From: Polaromonas sp.
GTDB lineage: Bacteria; Pseudomonadota; Gammaproteobacteria; Burkholderiales; Burkholderiaceae_C
Assembly (NCBI GenBank): GCA_013298815.1
Contig: JAAFJF010000012.1
Span: forward strand, 1-64,000
Length of the DNA: 64,000 nucleotides
Reading direction: 5' to 3'
Positions 61,859 through 64,000 of the stretch are shown here, piece after piece (position 1 is the stretch's first letter; every line of letters begins with the position of its first letter). Under the pieces are notes generated by a model that searched no databases, was not told the origin of the DNA, and saw nothing but the letters and a program-made list of their open reading frames with translations. A program made the position numbers and the translations under genes.

Positions 61859-63415
61859 TCAGGCTTTTTTGAGAATTTGTTCACAAACATAATGCGATAG
61901 TGCGTAAACAGTTTCGGATGGGTTGTATCCAATTGACGTTGGCAGCAAACTCGCGTCGACCACAAAAAGATTCTTAACGTCGTGAGTTTCACCGTACGGA
62001 TTCACGACTGATTTCTTCGGATCGCGCCCCATGCGGCAAGTACCCTGTGGATGGAATGATGTGTACTTGTACCTTGCGGGTTCGTTTTTCAAAGCTCCAA
62101 TTACCTTATCCACATCTTCAACACGATCAATGCTAGAAATGTGTGAGGTCGGCAGGTACAGCTTTTTGGCTCCCGAGGCGAATAGGATTTGCGCTGTCGC
62201 AATCAATCCTTTCTTCATGGCCTCGAAATCCTCATCATCAACGGAATATATGATTTCCTTCTGGCCATTCTTCCACTTGACCTCACCGACATTTTTGTCA
62301 TGAATAAGACTGATGAGTCTAATGGTATTTTTGTACCCTGTCATATAGGCAACATAGGGCTTGCCAGTGCCAGGCTCTGCAGAAAAACTAGCCTCGACTG
62401 GCTCCTGAATTGCATTGAGCAAGATATACCCTCCCTTTTCCGGAAGGGTGTTTTGATCCATATATAGGGAATGGGTTGCACCGTGGAAATCGTTGACTTC
62501 GTAAGGAAATTCCGCGGTGACTGATATCGACGGATGACACGCAAAATTCTTACCGACTTGTCCACTGCTGTTGGCTAGGCCGCTCTTTTGCAGCAAAAGC
62601 GGCGTTTGAATAGGCCCAGCGGCCATGATAACCATTGCAGCCTCAACCAGAACATCCGCCTTCTTCTGCCCCGTTGCAGGATCAATAATTTCAGCTCGCA
62701 CACCAGAGGCTTTGCCGTCGCTAGATAGTACTTCAGTAACACGGGTGTCTGCATAGATGGTAGCCCCATGCGCAACTGCCCAAGGTAAGTAAGTCACAAG
62801 CATGGATTGTTTACGATCAGAGGTACAACCACTGAAGCAAAAACCCGTGATAGCGCAATCCTTAATGTTGCGTCGGGCTTTACCTAAAGGGAAACCAGCC
62901 TTTTTCATACCGATAGCAATCAATTCTGCACCCACACTTGTTTCGTTAGGCTTAACTGTACTTATGTGTAAGTTGCGTTCAATCTTTTCAAAGATAGGTT
63001 TCATCTTTGCGGAAGTTAGATTTGTCAATCCGAATTCTTTACCCCACTTCTTAAAGTAATAATCGGGCGTACGAAAACACAAGGCAGCATTCACCACTGT
63101 GGAACCTCCGACACAAGCACCTTGTAATATGGCGATGTCGCCGTTGGTGTTGCTCTGACCACCGTGATCTTGATACAACGTCCCCATGGCCACAGCGAGC
63201 ATTTCTGGAAACTTCTCGGATGGAACATAAGGTCCAGCTTCTAAGACGATAACTTTTTTCCCAGCTTTGGCTAACTCGTACGCAGCGATGGCACCACCAG
63301 CACCAGAACCGATGACGACTGCATCAGCTTTAAGTGTCAAGCGACTGTCTTTCACATCGGAGGCTTGAGTGACCTTAAGTCCTTGCTTTTGAATTTTAAT
63401 GACTTGTTTGTTCAT
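61859..63415 (-). CDS. GMC-family FAD oxidoreductase
   Basis: 518-residue flavoprotein of the glucose-methanol-choline family. N-terminal FAD site ADAVVIGSGAGGAIAAYELAKAG (GSGAGG at 36-41), the GGSTVVNAALCFRTP stretch, a cysteine-rich DCAITGFCFSGC segment, and C-terminal HPQGTCRMG plus NPSETVYALSHYV with the active-site residues. It has no signal peptide of its own; the adjacent Tat-signal subunit would carry it to the periplasm, as in gluconate 2-dehydrogenase-type complexes. Substrate is unknown. It starts 23 bp after the small subunit gene. Confidence 0.92.
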   Translation of the reverse strand: MNKQVIKIQKQGLKVTQASDVKDSRLTLKADAVVIGSGAGGAIAAYELAKAGKKVIVLEAGPYVPSEKFPEMLAVAMGTLYQDHGGQSNTNGDIAILQGACVGGSTVVNAALCFRTPDYYFKKWGKEFGLTNLTSAKMKPIFEKIERNLHISTVKPNETSVGAELIAIGMKKAGFPLGKARRNIKDCAITGFCFSGCTSDRKQSMLVTYLPWAVAHGATIYADTRVTEVLSSDGKASGVRAEIIDPATGQKKADVLVEAAMVIMAAGPIQTPLLLQKSGLANSSGQVGKNFACHPSISVTAEFPYEVNDFHGATHSLYMDQNTLPEKGGYILLNAIQEPVEASFSAEPGTGKPYVAYMTGYKNTIRLISLIHDKNVGEVKWKNGQKEIIYSVDDEDFEAMKKGLIATAQILFASGAKKLYLPTSHISSIDRVEDVDKVIGALKNEPARYKYTSFHPQGTCRMGRDPKKSVVNPYGETHDVKNLFVVDASLLPTSIGYNPSETVYALSHYVCEQILKKA

Positions 63416-63438
63416 GATGTATTTAAACCATTTCTTAA

Positions 63439-64000
63439 TTATTTAGTGGGAAGCGGTGCATTGCCCAGCGATTTCAACCCGTTTTTCTTAGTAATGGGGC
63501 CGTCATAGCCTAATGGTGCCCACGATTCAGGGTTTGCCCAGTACGATAACTGAATCAATTTTTTCAACCCCATTGCAAGTGCGCGATGTGGCACCTCAGT
63601 AGAGTCACCCCATTCATCCATAAATTTCGTTGCTTGAGCTGAATCTAAATCCACAAATTTTTTCCCTAATTTCGCCTTTGGACCCTCGTTAAAATAATCC
63701 AACCCCCCTTTGAGTCCAGCCAAAATGTGGGGCTCCATCGTTCCCAAAAGGGCGCCATCTAAAGTTTGCAGTAGAACATCTGTTTTCCATGGCGCTAAGA
63801 CACTACCCTCGACAGGCAATACGACCTGAGCAATCCGAAGAAAGATATTTGATTGCGCAGCATTGATGCTCTTTAGTTCAGCTGCATGTGCCCTCCGAAT
63901 ACCGCCAAGTCCAACCATGACAACGGCAGCACTAGCGGACTTCAGGAAATCACGTCGCTGTAATCGCCCGATGATTGACAATGCATCAGCAAGTGAGTTT
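63439..64000 (-). CDS. Tat-exported small subunit, gluconate 2-dehydrogenase subunit 3-like (5' end at window edge)
   Basis: Small subunit with a twin-arginine signal LQRRDFLKSASAAVVMVGLGG and cleavage near AHA, followed by a helical domain (NAAQSNIFLRIAQVVLPVEGSVLAP, GLDYFNEGP, KKLIQLSYWANPESWAPLGYDGP) like gluconate 2-dehydrogenase subunit 3. It would escort the GMC flavoprotein through the Tat pathway. The frame is open to the window edge; a TTG at 63981 (180 residues) is the only start inside, with no SD, so the gene is probably cut here. A cytochrome c partner may lie beyond the edge. Confidence 0.75.
   Translation of the reverse strand, partial: NSLADALSIIGRLQRRDFLKSASAAVVMVGLGGIRRAHAAELKSINAAQSNIFLRIAQVVLPVEGSVLAPWKTDVLLQTLDGALLGTMEPHILAGLKGGLDYFNEGPKAKLGKKFVDLDSAQATKFMDEWGDSTEVPHRALAMGLKKLIQLSYWANPESWAPLGYDGPITKKNGLKSLGNAPLPTK

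Overview
The window reads as a chromosomal segment of a betaproteobacterium, most likely Burkholderiales and close to Comamonadaceae. The grounds are a class I phaC-phaA-phaB operon, a remote phaR beside rimO, orphan Bug-type binding proteins, and gene neighbours such as pyrG-kdsA-eno-ftsB. Base composition is moderate overall, with two clearly AT-richer genes. No plasmid, phage, IS transposase, CRISPR array or rRNA was seen. One tRNA gene, tRNA-Leu(CAG), is present. I do not name a genus.

Layout. 0-12.5 kb is housekeeping: a RoxA-like ribosomal oxygenase, an FKBP isomerase, dut, coaBC, then pyrG-kdsA-eno-ftsB, a small P-loop kinase, hslO, a gamma-carbonic anhydrase, a DUF455 ferritin-like protein and a Crp/Fnr regulator. 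12.6-16.4 kb is phaC-phaA-phaB for polyhydroxybutyrate. 16.4-25.4 kb holds pgeF and a gentisate-type pathway: a zeta-GST isomerase, a MarR regulator, gentisate 1,2-dioxygenase, fumarylpyruvate hydrolase and a three-gene TRAP transporter that may feed it. 26.1-33.3 kb is a tight eight-gene operon (FAD oxidoreductase, DUF1365, CFA-type methyltransferase, chalcone-isomerase-like, MFS, DUF3833 lipoprotein, SDR, NTF2-like) that looks like an envelope-lipid modification module.

33.3-43.4 kb holds a TraB/GumN protein, an SDR, rnr, tRNA-Leu, a run of five single genes each followed by the same 45-bp repeat, then rimO and phaR. 43.5-47.8 kb is a potFGHI polyamine importer. 47.8-54.2 kb holds an M20 amidohydrolase, two orphan Bug proteins, LysR and TetR regulators and a type-B carboxylesterase. 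54.2-64 kb is a catabolic cluster with no regulator in view: two SDR-type enzymes, a fused TRAP permease with its binding protein, a VOC protein, a FAS1-like dehydratase overlapping a class III CoA-transferase, and a GMC oxidoreductase with a Tat-exported small subunit that runs to the window edge.

The most unusual signal is a 45-bp repeat family. I find ten intergenic copies. Nine lie shortly after a stop codon and the tenth lies about 140 bp after one; all ten are in the sense orientation of a gene upstream of them. Five more diverged copies lie inside coding sequences (roxA-like, coaBC, DUF455, pgeF, MFS). All five are on the sense strand, ungapped over 45 bp and in the same reading frame, giving a recurring 15-residue pattern close to LASVxTAxxAIxxIA. 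Where I can judge from memory of the family (CoaBC), the copy does not lengthen the protein.
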